64,000 bases of DNA from contig JAPPQC010000011.1 in the NCBI GenBank assembly GCA_028817225.1, positions 1 to 64,000 of the forward strand, in the 5' to 3' direction. This DNA is from Gammaproteobacteria bacterium. Its GTDB lineage: Bacteria; Pseudomonadota; Gammaproteobacteria; Poriferisulfidales; Oxydemutatoraceae. Positions 23,213-32,765 of this stretch are shown in pieces (the first letter of the stretch is position 1; each line of letters begins with the position of its first letter). The notes under the pieces were generated by a model. It had not been told where the DNA came from, made no database searches, and saw only the letters and a list, made by a program, of their open reading frames with translations. The position numbers were made by a program, and so were the translations under genes.

Positions 23213-23602
23213 CTACTCCGCCGGCGGCTGCGCGGTTTTCAGGTAGGCCAGCAAGTCGTCAATCTGCTTGTCGTCCTTGAGGCCGAGGAAAATCATGCGC
23301 GTGCCCTCGATGAAGGTGCGCGGCTGCTTGACGAGTTGGCGGATGGTGTCGTCGTTCCAGACGACATCGGCGTTTTTCATCGCGTCGGTGAAGAGCGCGT
23401 AACTGGCGAGCGTTCCCGACTTGCGGCCAAAGACGCCGTGGAGGCTCGGGCCGACCTTGGAAACATCCTTCTCCAGCGTGTGGCACACGCCGCACTTGAT
23501 GAAGACCTGCTTGCCGGCCTCGGCGTCGCCGGCCTGCGACGGCGCGGCGGCGGCGAAAGACAGCGCCAGCGACAGCGCAAGGATTCCTGTGTTGTGGTTC
23601 AT
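23213..23602 (-). CDS. Small c-type cytochrome (cytochrome c2-like)
   Basis: A 129-residue periplasmic monohaem cytochrome. A signal peptide ([19 protein letters not shown]) is followed by [15 protein letters not shown], with CGVCH as haem site, and the [12 protein letters not shown] block of class I cytochromes; a methionine ligand is likely within [10 protein letters not shown]. It would take electrons from a PQQ dehydrogenase or pass them to an oxidase. The ATG overlaps the acs stop (ATGA at 23599-23602), with GGAGG upstream. It converges on the permease gene with 24 bp between the stops. Confidence 0.85.
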   Translation of the reverse strand: MNHNTGILALSLALSFAAAAPSQAGDAEAGKQVFIKCGVCHTLEKDVSKVGPSLHGVFGRKSGTLASYALFTDAMKNADVVWNDDTIRQLVKQPRTFIEGTRMIFLGLKDDKQIDDLLAYLKTAQPPAE

Positions 23603-25560
23603 GTTGATTGAGCCTCCTGTTGGTTGGGGTTGGAACGGCGGGCGGCGACGATTTCCTCGACCGCCGACGGGTCGGCGAGCGTTGAGGTGTCGCCGAGGTT
23701 TTCGGTGTCGCCGCTTGCGAGTTTTCGCAGAATGCGGCGCATGATCTTGCCGGAGCGCGTCTTCGGCAGGTTCGGCGTCCACTGGATGACATCGGGCACG
23801 GCGATGGCGCCGATTTCGCTTCGCACCAGGGCGCGCAGTTCGGACTCGATGGCGCCGCCGCCGGCGACGCCCGCCATCAGCGTGACAAAGGCGTGTATGC
23901 CCTGCCCCTTGACCTCGTGCGGGAAGGCGACGACGGCGGCCTCGGCGACGCGCTCGTGCAGCACCAGCGCGCTTTCAATCTCGGCGGTGCCGAGGCGGTG
24001 GCCGGAGACATTGATGACATCGTCCACGCGCCCGGTGATCCAGTAGTCGCCGTCGCCGTCGCGGCGGCAGCCGTCGCCGCTGAAGTAGTTGCCGGGGAAG
24101 GCGCTGAAATAGGTCTCGATGAAACGCCGGTGGTCGCCATAGACGGTGCGCATCTGCCCCGGCCACGGGCGGGTGATGACGAGGTTGCCCTCGCACGCGC
24201 CCTCGAGTTGGTTGCCGTCGTCGTCCACGACCGCCGGACACACGCCGAAGAACGGGCGCGTCGCCGAACCGGGCTTGAGCGTCGTCGCGCCCGGCAGCGG
24301 CGTGATCATGTGGCCGCCGGTCTCGGTCTGCCACCAGGTGTCCACCACCGGGCAGCGCGCGTCGCCGACGACATCGTAATACCACTGCCACGCCTCCGGG
24401 TTGATCGGTTCGCCGACGGTGCCGAGAACGCGCAAACTGGAGCGGTCGGTCTGCTTCACCGGGTCGTCGCCGAGGCGCATCAGCGCGCGGATGGCGGTCG
24501 GCGCGGTGTAGAAGATGTTGACGCGGTGCTTGTCCACCACGCGCCAGAAGCGCGAGGCGTCGGGGTGCGTCGGCACGCCCTCGAACATCAGCGTCGTCGC
24601 GGCGTTGGCGAGCGGGCCGTACACAATGTACGAATGCCCGGTGATCCAGCCGACATCGGCGGTGCACCAGTAAATCTCGCCGTCGCGGTAATCAAAACTG
24701 AATTTGTGCGTCATCGCCGCGTAGAGCAGGTAGCCGCCCATCGTGTGCAGCACGCCCTTGGGCTTGCCGGTGGAGCCGGAGGTGTAGAGGATGAACAGCG
24801 GGTCTTCGGCGGCCATCGGCTCGGCGGGGCAGTCGGCGGCGGCGGCCTCGCACAGTTCGTGATACCAGGCGTCGCGGCCCTCGTGAAACGGCGCCGCGCC
24901 GCCGGTGCGGCGGACGACGACGACCAGCCGCACTTCGGGGCATTTGGCCAGCGCCTCGTCCACATTGCGCTTCAACGGCACCGTCTTGCCGCCGCGCACG
25001 CCCTCATCGGCGGTGATGACGACGCGGCAGTCCGAGTCGAGAATGCGGCTGGCCAGTGATTCGGATGAAAAGCCGCCGAACACGACCGAATGTATCGCGC
25101 CGATGCGCGCGCACGCCAGCATCGCCACGGCGGCTTCGGCGATCATCGGCAGATAGATGCAGACGCGGTCGCCCTTGCGCACGCCGCGGTCTTTCAGCGC
25201 GTTGGCGAAACGGCAGACGCGGGCGTGCAGTTCGCGGTAACTCAGGGTTTGCGATTGCGACGGGTCGTCGCCTTCCTGGATGATGGCGGTGCGGTCGCCG
25301 TGGCGCTTGAGGTGGCGGTCAAGGCAGTTGTGGCAGACATTGAGTTCGGCGCCGTCAAACCAGCGTATCAGCCCCTCGCGGTAATCCCATTCCAGCACCT
25401 TGTCCCACGGGCGCGACCAGTCGAGGAAGGCGCGCGCCTGTTCGGCCCAGAAAGCCTCGGGCGCCTCAATGGACTGGCGGTACATGCGCCGGTAGGTGTC
25501 TTCGTTGATGTGCGCGCCCGCCGCGATTTGCGCGGGCGGCGGGTAGGCCCGCTCTGTCAT
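23599..25560 (-). CDS. acs: Acetyl-CoA synthetase
   Basis: A 653-residue AMP-forming acyl-CoA ligase, full length for the family. Motifs: the AMP-binding P-loop [26 protein letters not shown], the hinge and [16 protein letters not shown], and the catalytic lysine region [11 protein letters not shown]. It converts acetate (or a similar short acid) with ATP and CoA to acetyl-CoA in the cytoplasm. The N-terminus reads [17 protein letters not shown]; a longer in-frame extension only covers the terminator and the previous gene's shadow. It lies after an aldehyde dehydrogenase and before a cytochrome c, as in ethanol-oxidation clusters. Confidence 0.93.
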   Translation of the reverse strand: MTERAYPPPAQIAAGAHINEDTYRRMYRQSIEAPEAFWAEQARAFLDWSRPWDKVLEWDYREGLIRWFDGAELNVCHNCLDRHLKRHGDRTAIIQEGDDPSQSQTLSYRELHARVCRFANALKDRGVRKGDRVCIYLPMIAEAAVAMLACARIGAIHSVVFGGFSSESLASRILDSDCRVVITADEGVRGGKTVPLKRNVDEALAKCPEVRLVVVVRRTGGAAPFHEGRDAWYHELCEAAAADCPAEPMAAEDPLFILYTSGSTGKPKGVLHTMGGYLLYAAMTHKFSFDYRDGEIYWCTADVGWITGHSYIVYGPLANAATTLMFEGVPTHPDASRFWRVVDKHRVNIFYTAPTAIRALMRLGDDPVKQTDRSSLRVLGTVGEPINPEAWQWYYDVVGDARCPVVDTWWQTETGGHMITPLPGATTLKPGSATRPFFGVCPAVVDDDGNQLEGACEGNLVITRPWPGQMRTVYGDHRRFIETYFSAFPGNYFSGDGCRRDGDGDYWITGRVDDVINVSGHRLGTAEIESALVLHERVAEAAVVAFPHEVKGQGIHAFVTLMAGVAGGGAIESELRALVRSEIGAIAVPDVIQWTPNLPKTRSGKIMRRILRKLASGDTENLGDTSTLADPSAVEEIVAARRSNPNQQEAQST

Positions 25561-25586
25561 CAATGGATTGTCCCGTTGAAAATAAA

Positions 25587-25621
25587 ATTGCCCCCCGGCC
25601 CTTGCGGACACGGGGGGCAAT
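25587..25621 (-). terminator. Terminator between the aldehyde dehydrogenase gene and acs
   Basis: The stem ATTGCCCCCC / GGGGGGCAAT flanks a loop of 15 bases, followed on the minus strand by AATTTTATTTTC. It may set a lower level of acs and cytochrome expression by read-through, or acs may have its own promoter in 25561-25586, where none is obvious. Confidence 0.8.
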
Positions 25622-25633
25622 GGTTGACGGCTG

Positions 25634-27145
25634 TCAGGAAAGGCCGATGGTGACGGCCTTGGTCTCGGTGTAGTTGTCGAGCACCGCCTCGCCCATCTCG
25701 CGGCCCCAGCCGGACTGCTTGTAGCCTCCGAACGGCAGCGCCGAGTCGAAGATGTTGTAGCAGTTGACCCACACCGTGCCGGCGCGCAGTTGCGCGGCCA
25801 GCGTGTGCGCCTTGCTGACATCGCGCGTCCAGATGCCGGCGGCGAGGCCATAGACGGTGTCGTTGGCGCGGCGCACCAGTTCCTCGTCCATGCCCTTGAA
25901 CGGCATCGCCGTGACGACGGGACCGAAGATCTCCTCCTGGTTGACCTTCATGTCCTGCTTCGTGTCCACCAGCACCGTCGGCTCGATGAAGTAGCCGGCG
26001 CCGTCTTTCTTGCGGCCTCCGACCGCGGCGCGCGCGCCTTCGGCGGCGCCGGCTTCGAGATAGCCCGAGACGCGCTCGTGCTGAATCTTCGAAACCATCG
26101 GCCCCATCTCGGTCTCGGGGTCGAGGCCCGGGCCGACCTTGATCTTCGACGCCGCCTCGGAAACGCCCTCGACGACCTTGTCGAAGATCTTGTCGGAGGC
26201 GTAGAGACGCGAACCGGCGCAGCAACACTGGCCGTGGTTGAAGAAGATCGCGTTGGCGGCGCCGGGAATGGCGGTGTCGAGATCGGCGTCGTCGAGCACG
26301 ATGTTCGGCGACTTGCCGCCGAGTTCAAGCGACACCTTTTTCAGGTCCGCAGCCGCCGCCTTGACGATCAGGCGCCCGACCTCGGTCGAGCCGGTGAAGG
26401 CCACCTTGTCCACGCCGGGATGCGACGCCAGCGCGGCGCCGGCGGTCTCGCCGAAACCGGTGACGATGTTGACGACGCCGTCGGGAAGGCCCGCTTCCTG
26501 CAGGACTTCGCCGAGCCGCAGCGCCGACAGCGGCGTTTCCTCCGCGACCTTGAGCACGACGGTGCAGCCGGTCGCCAGCGCCGGGGCCAGTTTCCACGCC
26601 GCCATCAGCATCGGGAAATTCCACGGGATAATCTGGCCGACCACGCCGACGGGTTCGGGTGTCGTGTAGGAGTGGTACCTCGCGCCCGGCGTGTAGAGCA
26701 CCGACAGCGGTATCGTCTGCCCGTGCATCTTGGTCGTCCAGCCCGCCATGTAGTGGAACATGTCCGCCGCCAGCGGCACATCGGCGACGCGCGCGATGGT
26801 GATGGGCTTGCCGTTGTCGAGCGATTCGAGTTCGGCGAATTCATCGAGGTTGTCGAGTATCAGGTCGCCAATCCGCGAAATCAGCCTGCCGCGCGCCGAC
26901 GGCGTCATTTCCGGCCACGGGCCGGATTCAAACGCCTTGCGCGCGGCCTTGACGGCGCGGTCAATGTCCTCGCTCTCGCCCTCGGCGACCTGCGCGATGA
27001 CTTCCTCGGTGGCCGGGTTGACCACATCGAAGGTTTTGCCCGACGCCGACGGCATCCACTGGCCGCCTATCAGCATCTTTCTGGGCTCCCGGATGAACTG
27101 TCGCGTGTAGCTTTCCAGTTCAACCGCCTCTGCTGTTGCACTCAT
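25634..27145 (-). CDS. NAD(P)-dependent aldehyde dehydrogenase
   Basis: A 503-residue member of the ALDH superfamily. The cofactor-binding [20 protein letters not shown], the general-base glutamate in LELGGKSPN and the catalytic cysteine in [12 protein letters not shown] are all present, as is the C-terminal [13 protein letters not shown]. It would oxidise acetaldehyde or another aldehyde made by a periplasmic alcohol dehydrogenase to the acid used by Acs. GGAGGAG precedes the ATG at 27145. It is followed by a terminator and preceded, at 33 bp, by the MFS gene. Confidence 0.92.
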   Translation of the reverse strand: MSATAEAVELESYTRQFIREPRKMLIGGQWMPSASGKTFDVVNPATEEVIAQVAEGESEDIDRAVKAARKAFESGPWPEMTPSARGRLISRIGDLILDNLDEFAELESLDNGKPITIARVADVPLAADMFHYMAGWTTKMHGQTIPLSVLYTPGARYHSYTTPEPVGVVGQIIPWNFPMLMAAWKLAPALATGCTVVLKVAEETPLSALRLGEVLQEAGLPDGVVNIVTGFGETAGAALASHPGVDKVAFTGSTEVGRLIVKAAAADLKKVSLELGGKSPNIVLDDADLDTAIPGAANAIFFNHGQCCCAGSRLYASDKIFDKVVEGVSEAASKIKVGPGLDPETEMGPMVSKIQHERVSGYLEAGAAEGARAAVGGRKKDGAGYFIEPTVLVDTKQDMKVNQEEIFGPVVTAMPFKGMDEELVRRANDTVYGLAAGIWTRDVSKAHTLAAQLRAGTVWVNCYNIFDSALPFGGYKQSGWGREMGEAVLDNYTETKAVTIGLS

Positions 27146-27178
27146 GGTTTCTCCTCCATAGGGTTGGGTTGATTCTGT

Positions 27179-28882
27179 TCAGGGCGCTTTCTGTCCCGCT
27201 TCCATGTGATGGCTGGAGTGAACCGGCTTCATCAGCGCGTTGGAAATCAGCGCCAGCAGCAGCAGGAACGCCATCAGATACATTGTACTATTGTAAAGGC
27301 TTGGGGTCGGGTCAATCGTGCCGGGCGGCGCGATTTCAAGCAATTTGGCCAGGGTAACGGTCTTTTTCTCTATCAGCAGGTCAAGTTGGCCGATGCCCGC
27401 GCCGAAGGTCTCGGCGAATTTTTCGGGGCTGATTTTCGCCGCCATCTCGTGAATCGCGTCGCTCAGCGAATGCCGGCGCAGCGTCGTGATGGCGAGCGGG
27501 CCGAAAATGCCGGCGGCGCTCCAGGCCGTCAGCAGCCGCCCGTGGATGCCGCCGACATGGTGCGTGCCGAAGATGTCGGCCAGATAGGCGGGAATGGTCG
27601 CGAAGCCGCCGCCGTAGAAAGTGAAGATGATCATCGTCGCCGCGTAGAAGAACACCAGCCAGAACACCGCCGGGTTGACGCTGACCTGCTGCGCGGTGAA
27701 CGGCACCGACAGGTAGAGCAGGATGCCGCCGACGAAAAAGATCCAGTAGGTGTTTTTGCGGCCAATGAAGTCGGACGAACTCGCCCACAGCAGGCGCCCG
27801 ATCATGTTGAAAACGCTGATCATCAGCACATAGGCGGCGGCGAAGGCGCCGTCCACGATGTTGGGCAGCGTCGTGCCGAAAATCTCGACGACCATCGTCT
27901 TGGCGACGCCGATGACGCCGATGCCCGCCGTCACATTGAAGCACAGCACAATCCACAGTTGCCAGAACTGCGGGGTTTTCAGCGCCTGGTCAATGTGGAC
28001 GTTTTCCTGCGTCATCATTTTTTTGGCGGCGGCCTCGGCGCTCGGCGGCGTCCACCCTTCCGGTTTCCAGTCCTTCGCCGGCAGCCGGTAACTCAGCGCG
28101 GCGATGATCATCACCGTGAAGTAAATCAGCCCCATCACAAGAAACGTGCCGGCGGCGCCCGCCGAGCCGGTGCCGACCAGGTACACGCCGGCGTCGCCGG
28201 GGACGATCATGTTGGCAACCTCGCCGGCGCCGACGACGACGACCTCTTTCATCTCGCCGCCGACTTCGACGAAACGCCGGCCCGCCTCGGTCACCAGTTC
28301 CATGTCGGCGACCGGGCCGAGGTAGTCGGGCGCGCGGTGGAATTTGGTCAGGAAATACTCTTTCAGCGGCGTCGCCAGCATCGCGCCGCCGCCGAAGCCC
28401 ATGATGGCCATGCCGGTGGCCATGCCGCGCCGGTCGGGGAACCAGCGTATCAGCGTGCTGACCGGCGACACATAGCCAAGCCCCAGGCCGGCGCCGCCGA
28501 TGACGCCGTAGCCGAGATACACCAGCCACAACTGGTGCGTCAGGATGCCGAGACTGCCGACCAGGTAGCCGCCGCCCCAGCAACTGGCGGCGACGATGCC
28601 GACGGTGCGCGGCCCGACTTCCTCAAGCCATTTGCCGGCGAACGCCGCGGCAAGCCCGAGAAACAGAATCGAGACCGTGAAAATCCAGACGACTTCGCCG
28701 AGCGTCCAGTCGTCGGCGCTGGAGGCGGCCACGCCCACCACTTTCGTCAACGCCGGATTGTAGATGCTCCACGCATAGACGGAGCCGATGCACAGATGAA
28801 TGCCCATCGAAGCCGGCGGCACCCGCCAGCGGTTGAAGCCCGGCCCGGCGATGATGCTCTCCTTGGAGAAAAATCCGCTCAT
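27179..28882 (-). CDS. OxlT-family MFS carrier (oxalate/formate antiporter-like)
   Basis: A 567-residue major facilitator with twelve hydrophobic segments. The start IGSVYAWSIYNPALTKV resembles OxlT-type carriers, and it has the MFS loops GKWLEEVGPRT and RRGMATGMAIMGFGGGA. An insert of about 100 residues between helices 6 and 7 has hydrophilic KKMMTQENVHIDQALKTPQFWQLW. Substrate is probably a small carboxylate; the clustered ALDH and Acs fit, but this is inference. The ATG at 28882 is chosen because the upstream frame codes no signal or helix. Confidence 0.75.
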   Translation of the reverse strand: MSGFFSKESIIAGPGFNRWRVPPASMGIHLCIGSVYAWSIYNPALTKVVGVAASSADDWTLGEVVWIFTVSILFLGLAAAFAGKWLEEVGPRTVGIVAASCWGGGYLVGSLGILTHQLWLVYLGYGVIGGAGLGLGYVSPVSTLIRWFPDRRGMATGMAIMGFGGGAMLATPLKEYFLTKFHRAPDYLGPVADMELVTEAGRRFVEVGGEMKEVVVVGAGEVANMIVPGDAGVYLVGTGSAGAAGTFLVMGLIYFTVMIIAALSYRLPAKDWKPEGWTPPSAEAAAKKMMTQENVHIDQALKTPQFWQLWIVLCFNVTAGIGVIGVAKTMVVEIFGTTLPNIVDGAFAAAYVLMISVFNMIGRLLWASSSDFIGRKNTYWIFFVGGILLYLSVPFTAQQVSVNPAVFWLVFFYAATMIIFTFYGGGFATIPAYLADIFGTHHVGGIHGRLLTAWSAAGIFGPLAITTLRRHSLSDAIHEMAAKISPEKFAETFGAGIGQLDLLIEKKTVTLAKLLEIAPPGTIDPTPSLYNSTMYLMAFLLLLALISNALMKPVHSSHHMEAGQKAP

Positions 28883-28931
28883 TGAGTCTGTCCCGTTGGT
28901 TGATGAAGCCTTCAGAAAGGCCGATAGACTA

Positions 28932-29189
28932 TCACAAATCGCCGACAGCCTGCACGGGCGGCACAACGCCCGCCGTGGCGCGCGCGGCGTAAATCAGCGC
29001 GGTGTTGCCGAACCGGTTGCGCGCTAAAACCAGGGCGCCCTCGTCAAGCAACTGCCGAACCCGCTCCAGGTCGCCCTCGCCGGCCGCGTCAAACAACCGG
29101 AAATTCAGCGCACGCGGATTGTCCGCCGCCACGACGCAAGCCGCGCACAAACAAAACACCGCAAAAAAAGTCTTTGCCAGCAACTTCAT
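28932..29189 (-). CDS. Short exported ankyrin-repeat protein
   Basis: An 85-residue protein: signal peptide (KLLAKTFFAVFCLCAACVVA), then LFDAAGEGDLERVRQLLDEGA and NRFGNTALIYAAR, which make one ankyrin repeat and the start of another. Normal ankyrin arrays have at least three repeats, so this looks like a truncated relic or a minimal protein. It ends 50 bp before the MFS gene start and may share its transcript. Two TATAAT-like elements lie upstream on this strand. Confidence 0.55.
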   Translation of the reverse strand: MKLLAKTFFAVFCLCAACVVAADNPRALNFRLFDAAGEGDLERVRQLLDEGALVLARNRFGNTALIYAARATAGVVPPVQAVGDL

Positions 29190-29233
29190 AACATCCCCGC
29201 AGACCGCAAATTGCCCGCCCGCACAAAAACAGG

Positions 29234-29251
29234 ATTATATACCCCATTATA
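29234..29251 (-). promoter_or_regulatory. Two tandem -10-like elements upstream of the ankyrin gene
   Basis: On the minus strand GTATATAATG and GTATATAATC each hold TATAAT, 12 bp apart, about 45-60 bp before the ATG at 29189. A short direct repeat in an AT-rich island of GC-rich DNA may also be a regulator site. Confidence 0.45.
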
Positions 29252-29349
29252 TACCCGAAAATTCACCGGCTGTTGCCTCAGAAACGCGCCCGTCCGGGCG
29301 CCGCCGGAATGCACGGCCCATGAACGACCGGGCTCACGATTGGGCAATT

Positions 29350-29377
29350 TTGACATCATGCGGTTTTCTGGTATTTT
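29350..29377 (+). promoter_or_regulatory. Sigma70-type promoter of the DMSP-lyase-like gene
   Basis: TTGACA (29350-29355) and TATTTT (29372-29377) are separated by 16 bp, followed by GGAGGG 8 bp before the ATG at 29409. Confidence 0.7.
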
Positions 29378-29408
29378 GCCTTCCTCATACCACTCTGGAG
29401 GGAGAACA

Positions 29409-30641
29409 ATGAAAAAGTTGATTTTAGTTTGTATTTTGTGTGTGTATGCATTGCCCGCACAAGCCGACTTGAAAGGCAATGTTTTTAATTATCTCGAAAC
29501 TTACAAGGGATTCATTGACAATGTGCGCGCCGGCAAGTTCCCCAATTTATCTCGTGTCATTGTGGGCGCCCCCACAAGCCTGACCAACAATCTCGCATTG
29601 TTGCATATGTCCGAGGTGATTGATGTAATCACCACCGGCACGATGAACGATTGTTGTTTTCGTTCTCCTCCGGATGTGTATGAGAACTATGCCAACGCGA
29701 AAACCGAACAGGTAATAAAGGCCACGACAATCACCAATCCGGGCAGTGCAACACCCTTCCAGATTCCATCCTACCTGGGCACCCAGATGGGAGAATTGGT
29801 GCAGCAATTCAGCATCGTCGCCGCCAGTCTGCCGACAACTTCAACGGGACTGGATGAATATGACGCCTTCGCCATTGAAATTATGCGGTCTCTCGCCCAG
29901 GACGAGGGCAGCAGCGCAAGCAATATTTTCAGCAATCTGATGTGGGGCTGGTCCTATATTGATTCGGCGCATTCAGAACTCAAGGAAAGCTTCAAGGATT
30001 ATTATATCTATGCCTGCATCGTTTGTGACGGTGCGGGTTTTTTCAATACAGCCGGGCTGTACACAACCAACACTGTGACAGGCAGGCTGTATTATGATGA
30101 CATCGTCACGCCTGCAAATTTCCCCGCCTCATACGCCTGGTTGCAGAAGCTGACCGGCCAGGGCCCGAAACCGCCGCTGCAAGCCAGCATCGGCTTGACA
30201 TTGCAAGGCCAGGCCAAGGAGACGGAGAGGTTCTTGACCGCCGGCGTGATTTACCCGGCTCACTGCCATCAGGCCGAGGAACTGTATTTTGGACTGGATC
30301 CGATGGGAGTGTCCAAAACCGCACAATCCGATATTTTGAAGGGTTTAAATGGCTATGAGTATGACACCAAAAGTTACGGGATTGGCCCGATTAACTACTC
30401 CGGCTTGAAAATCAAGTTTTCATCGGATCTCAGCAGTCAGTTCCCACACAACTTTATGCCCGTCAAGAATGGCGACATCATTTATAACGCGAGTACCTAC
30501 TACCATGCATTCAACGCCGGAGCACGTTTCCAGTTCACGCAGTGGGCGCGCCTCACCTGGCCACAGGAGGGCACCTACTTTCCGTTTAATGGCGGCCCCC
30601 AACCCCCTGCCGGGGTGGAGTGCCTTCCCAAGCCACAGTAA
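29409..30641 (+). CDS. Probable periplasmic DMSP lyase (cupin, DddY-like)
   Basis: A 410-residue exported protein. A clear signal peptide (KKLILVCILCVYALPAQA) precedes a helical N-terminal half and a C-terminal cupin with H-x-H-x3-E-x-Y at H285, H287, E291 and Y293 within YPAHCHQAEELYFGL, and a likely further metal ligand H366 in STYYHAFNAG. Cupin DMSP lyases bind a metal through this pattern and cleave dimethylsulfoniopropionate to DMS and acrylate; the periplasmic, about 400-residue member is DddY. Length, export and motif agree, but I cannot align it. The gene is visibly richer in A and T than its neighbours and stands alone with its own promoter, suggesting transfer. Confidence 0.6.
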   Translation: MKKLILVCILCVYALPAQADLKGNVFNYLETYKGFIDNVRAGKFPNLSRVIVGAPTSLTNNLALLHMSEVIDVITTGTMNDCCFRSPPDVYENYANAKTEQVIKATTITNPGSATPFQIPSYLGTQMGELVQQFSIVAASLPTTSTGLDEYDAFAIEIMRSLAQDEGSSASNIFSNLMWGWSYIDSAHSELKESFKDYYIYACIVCDGAGFFNTAGLYTTNTVTGRLYYDDIVTPANFPASYAWLQKLTGQGPKPPLQASIGLTLQGQAKETERFLTAGVIYPAHCHQAEELYFGLDPMGVSKTAQSDILKGLNGYEYDTKSYGIGPINYSGLKIKFSSDLSSQFPHNFMPVKNGDIIYNASTYYHAFNAGARFQFTQWARLTWPQEGTYFPFNGGPQPPAGVECLPKPQ

Positions 30642-30702
30642 GCAGGCCGTGAGAGAAGCGATGATTGGCCGCCGCCTCCAATCCGGCGGTGGAAGTTGGC
30701 GC

Positions 30703-31695
30703 CTACGCCGATGCCGACAGCGCCGCGACATGGGCGGTGGTTGAAGTGGCGAGGCCCGGCAGGCTGTAGCCGCCTTCCAGCAGCGACACGAGGCGTCCGT
30801 CGCAGTGTTCGTCGGCCAGTTCGCGGACGATTTGCGTCAGGCGCGTGAAGCCGGCGTCGGTGATGTCGAAGCAGCCGAGCAAATCGTCCTTGCGGCTGTC
30901 GAAGCCCGCCGACACCAGCACTAGGTCGGGCCTGAAGCGGTGGGCCGCCGGCAGCAGGAAACGCTCGAAGGCGGTGATGATGTCGCCGTCTTTCGCGCCG
31001 CAATCAAGATGGACATTGATGTTGTAGCCCCGGCCCCGGCCCTCGCCTTTCCTCGCCGGGCTGCCGGTGCCGGGGTAGGCGCGGTAGTCGTGGGTTGAGA
31101 AGAACAGCACCGACGGGTCTTCGTAGAACGCGGCTTCGGTGCCGTTGCCGTGGTGGTAGTCCCAGTCCACAATCAGGATTTTTCCGAGGCCGTATCTCTT
31201 TTGCGCGTAGCGGGCGGCGACGGCCACCGTGTTGTAGAAGCAAAAGCCCTCCTCACGTCCGGTGTTGAGCGCGTGGTGGCCGGGCGGGCGGGTGGCGCAG
31301 AACACGCGCGCCGCGCGCCCGTCGCAGACCGCGCGCACACCGGCGATGCCGGCGCCGACGGCGCGCAGCGCGACATCGTGCGAACGGCCATAAAGGCCCC
31401 GGATTTGGTTAATATGCGCCTGCGTGTGAACCGCGAGCACCGCGGGTTCAATGCCTGTGGCGGGCGCCAGCGCCGCGGCCTTTGCCAGCAGGCCGCTTTG
31501 TTCCAGGCCGGCCATGACCGCCCGGTAACGGGCCGGTGATTCGGGGTGGCCCTCCTCCAGCCAGTGTTCCAGAAACAACGGGTCGGCGACAATCGCCGCG
31601 GCATGGCGCCCATCCGAGGCGCCAATGCGACCGCTGCCGGCAGCCGCCATCATCATCGAACTGGCTGCCATGCCCAGAAAACGCCTCCTGTTCAC
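30703..31695 (-). CDS. Tat-exported histone-deacetylase-fold amidohydrolase
   Basis: A 330-residue protein of the arginase/HDAC fold. Zinc-site motifs are present: RPPGHHA, the aspartate-histidine run DWDYHHGNGTE, and VSAGFDSRKDD, with LEGGYSL at the end. Bacterial members deacetylate acetylpolyamines or acetoin-related substrates, mostly in the cytoplasm. Here the N-terminus has the twin-arginine signal NRRRFLGMAASSMMMAAAG, so the enzyme is predicted to act in the periplasm. The GTG at 31695 is the start that puts the RR motif first. Gene converges on the DddY-like gene. Confidence 0.75.
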   Translation of the reverse strand: MNRRRFLGMAASSMMMAAAGSGRIGASDGRHAAAIVADPLFLEHWLEEGHPESPARYRAVMAGLEQSGLLAKAAALAPATGIEPAVLAVHTQAHINQIRGLYGRSHDVALRAVGAGIAGVRAVCDGRAARVFCATRPPGHHALNTGREEGFCFYNTVAVAARYAQKRYGLGKILIVDWDYHHGNGTEAAFYEDPSVLFFSTHDYRAYPGTGSPARKGEGRGRGYNINVHLDCGAKDGDIITAFERFLLPAAHRFRPDLVLVSAGFDSRKDDLLGCFDITDAGFTRLTQIVRELADEHCDGRLVSLLEGGYSLPGLATSTTAHVAALSASA

Positions 31696-31881
31696 CGGAA
31701 CCGACCTGTCGCCTTCACGCGGCGGGCGCGGCTCAACCCGGCTTGCGCGTCCGTTCAACGCAGCCTGCGGCCACGGCCATCTTGTGGAAGTTGTTTCACA
31801 GCGTGTTTTCCTCGCAAAGTGATTGAAATAGCGCAAGTATTTGGCCCGCCCCGGCGAGGGTGGACAAGTGCGTTGCCGTGC

Positions 31882-31887
31882 TATAAT
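31882..31887 (+). promoter_or_regulatory. Extended -10 element of the SoxYZ-like gene
   Basis: TGCTATAAT gives a perfect extended -10. A TGGACA lies 15 bp upstream, a short spacing. GGAGG follows 8 bp before the ATG at 31923. The remaining 31696-31880 holds nothing else I recognise. Confidence 0.6.
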
Positions 31888-31922
31888 ACACTGAACCATT
31901 TTCGATTTTGGAGGCAACATCA

Positions 31923-32741
31923 ATGGCAACAACCATCACACGCCGCGGATTTCTTGCTTCGGGAGTCGCGGCGGCGGCGGCGCTCAAATTCCGGCCCGCT
32001 TTCGCTGAAGACGACCAGGCGGCATGGCGCGAGGTCCGGGAATTTCTTTTCCAGGACAGGCCGGTGCTCGACGGCGGCGAATTCGTCAAGATTGAGGCCC
32101 CGGTTCGCCCGGCCAACGGCGGCGATGTCTCGGTGCGGATTGTTCCGGCGGCGCCGCAAAAGGCCGACTACTTCATCCGCAAACACTATCTCGTGGTGGA
32201 CAAAAACCCGTCGCCGGTCGGCGGCGTGTTCACGCTGTCGCCGAGAAACGGCACGGCGGAAATCGGCACCCGCATCCGCGTCAACGAATACAGCCATGTG
32301 CGCGTGATTTCCGAGACCAACCGCGGCGAACTCTACATGAACAAGGCCTTCGTCAAGGCGTCCGGCGGCTGCTCGGCGCCGCCGATGGACAACGACCCGA
32401 TGGCAAAACTGAAGATGGGCCGGATGGAACTGGCGCGCAAGGGCGCCGGCGACGGCGACGCGCACGGCTTTCAGTTGTCGGTGCTGCACCCCAACAATTC
32501 CGGAATGCAGATGGACCAGATATCCATGCTCTTCATTCCGCCGCATTACATCGAGACCGTCGAGATTGCCAACGCCGACGGCGAACAGGTGTTCGCGGTG
32601 AAGGGCGACATTACTTTCAGCCAGAACCCCAGTTTCGACTTTTCCTACAAGCCGAAAAGGGCCGGTGACATCCTGCAGGCGAAGGCGGTGGATTCCCGCC
32701 AGAAAACCTACACCGCAACCTGGCCGGTTTCATCCGCCTGA
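31923..32741 (+). CDS. Quinoprotein-dehydrogenase-associated SoxYZ-like carrier protein
   Basis: A 272-residue periplasmic protein. A Tat signal (ITRRGFLASGVAAAAA) is followed by a SoxY-like domain with the carrier cysteine in VKASGGC (C150), then a SoxZ-like domain (PNNSGMQMDQISMLFIPPHYIE). In sulfur oxidation SoxY holds substrates on a GGCGG arm at the C-terminus; here the cysteine arm is inside a fused YZ protein, the form found beside PQQ dehydrogenases. No other sox gene is present, so the ligand is unknown. The start 31923 follows GGAGG; a TTG at 31908 would add five residues. Confidence 0.8.
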   Translation: MATTITRRGFLASGVAAAAALKFRPAFAEDDQAAWREVREFLFQDRPVLDGGEFVKIEAPVRPANGGDVSVRIVPAAPQKADYFIRKHYLVVDKNPSPVGGVFTLSPRNGTAEIGTRIRVNEYSHVRVISETNRGELYMNKAFVKASGGCSAPPMDNDPMAKLKMGRMELARKGAGDGDAHGFQLSVLHPNNSGMQMDQISMLFIPPHYIETVEIANADGEQVFAVKGDITFSQNPSFDFSYKPKRAGDILQAKAVDSRQKTYTATWPVSSA

Positions 32742-32765
32742 ACCGGCCCGCGACCGGGCGACGGC

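Noticed and set aside
23603-23782. N-terminal extension of the cytochrome c frame upstream of 23602
   Set aside because: It is arginine-rich antisense-like sequence inside acs; the signal peptide starts at 23602, which has GGAGG upstream.
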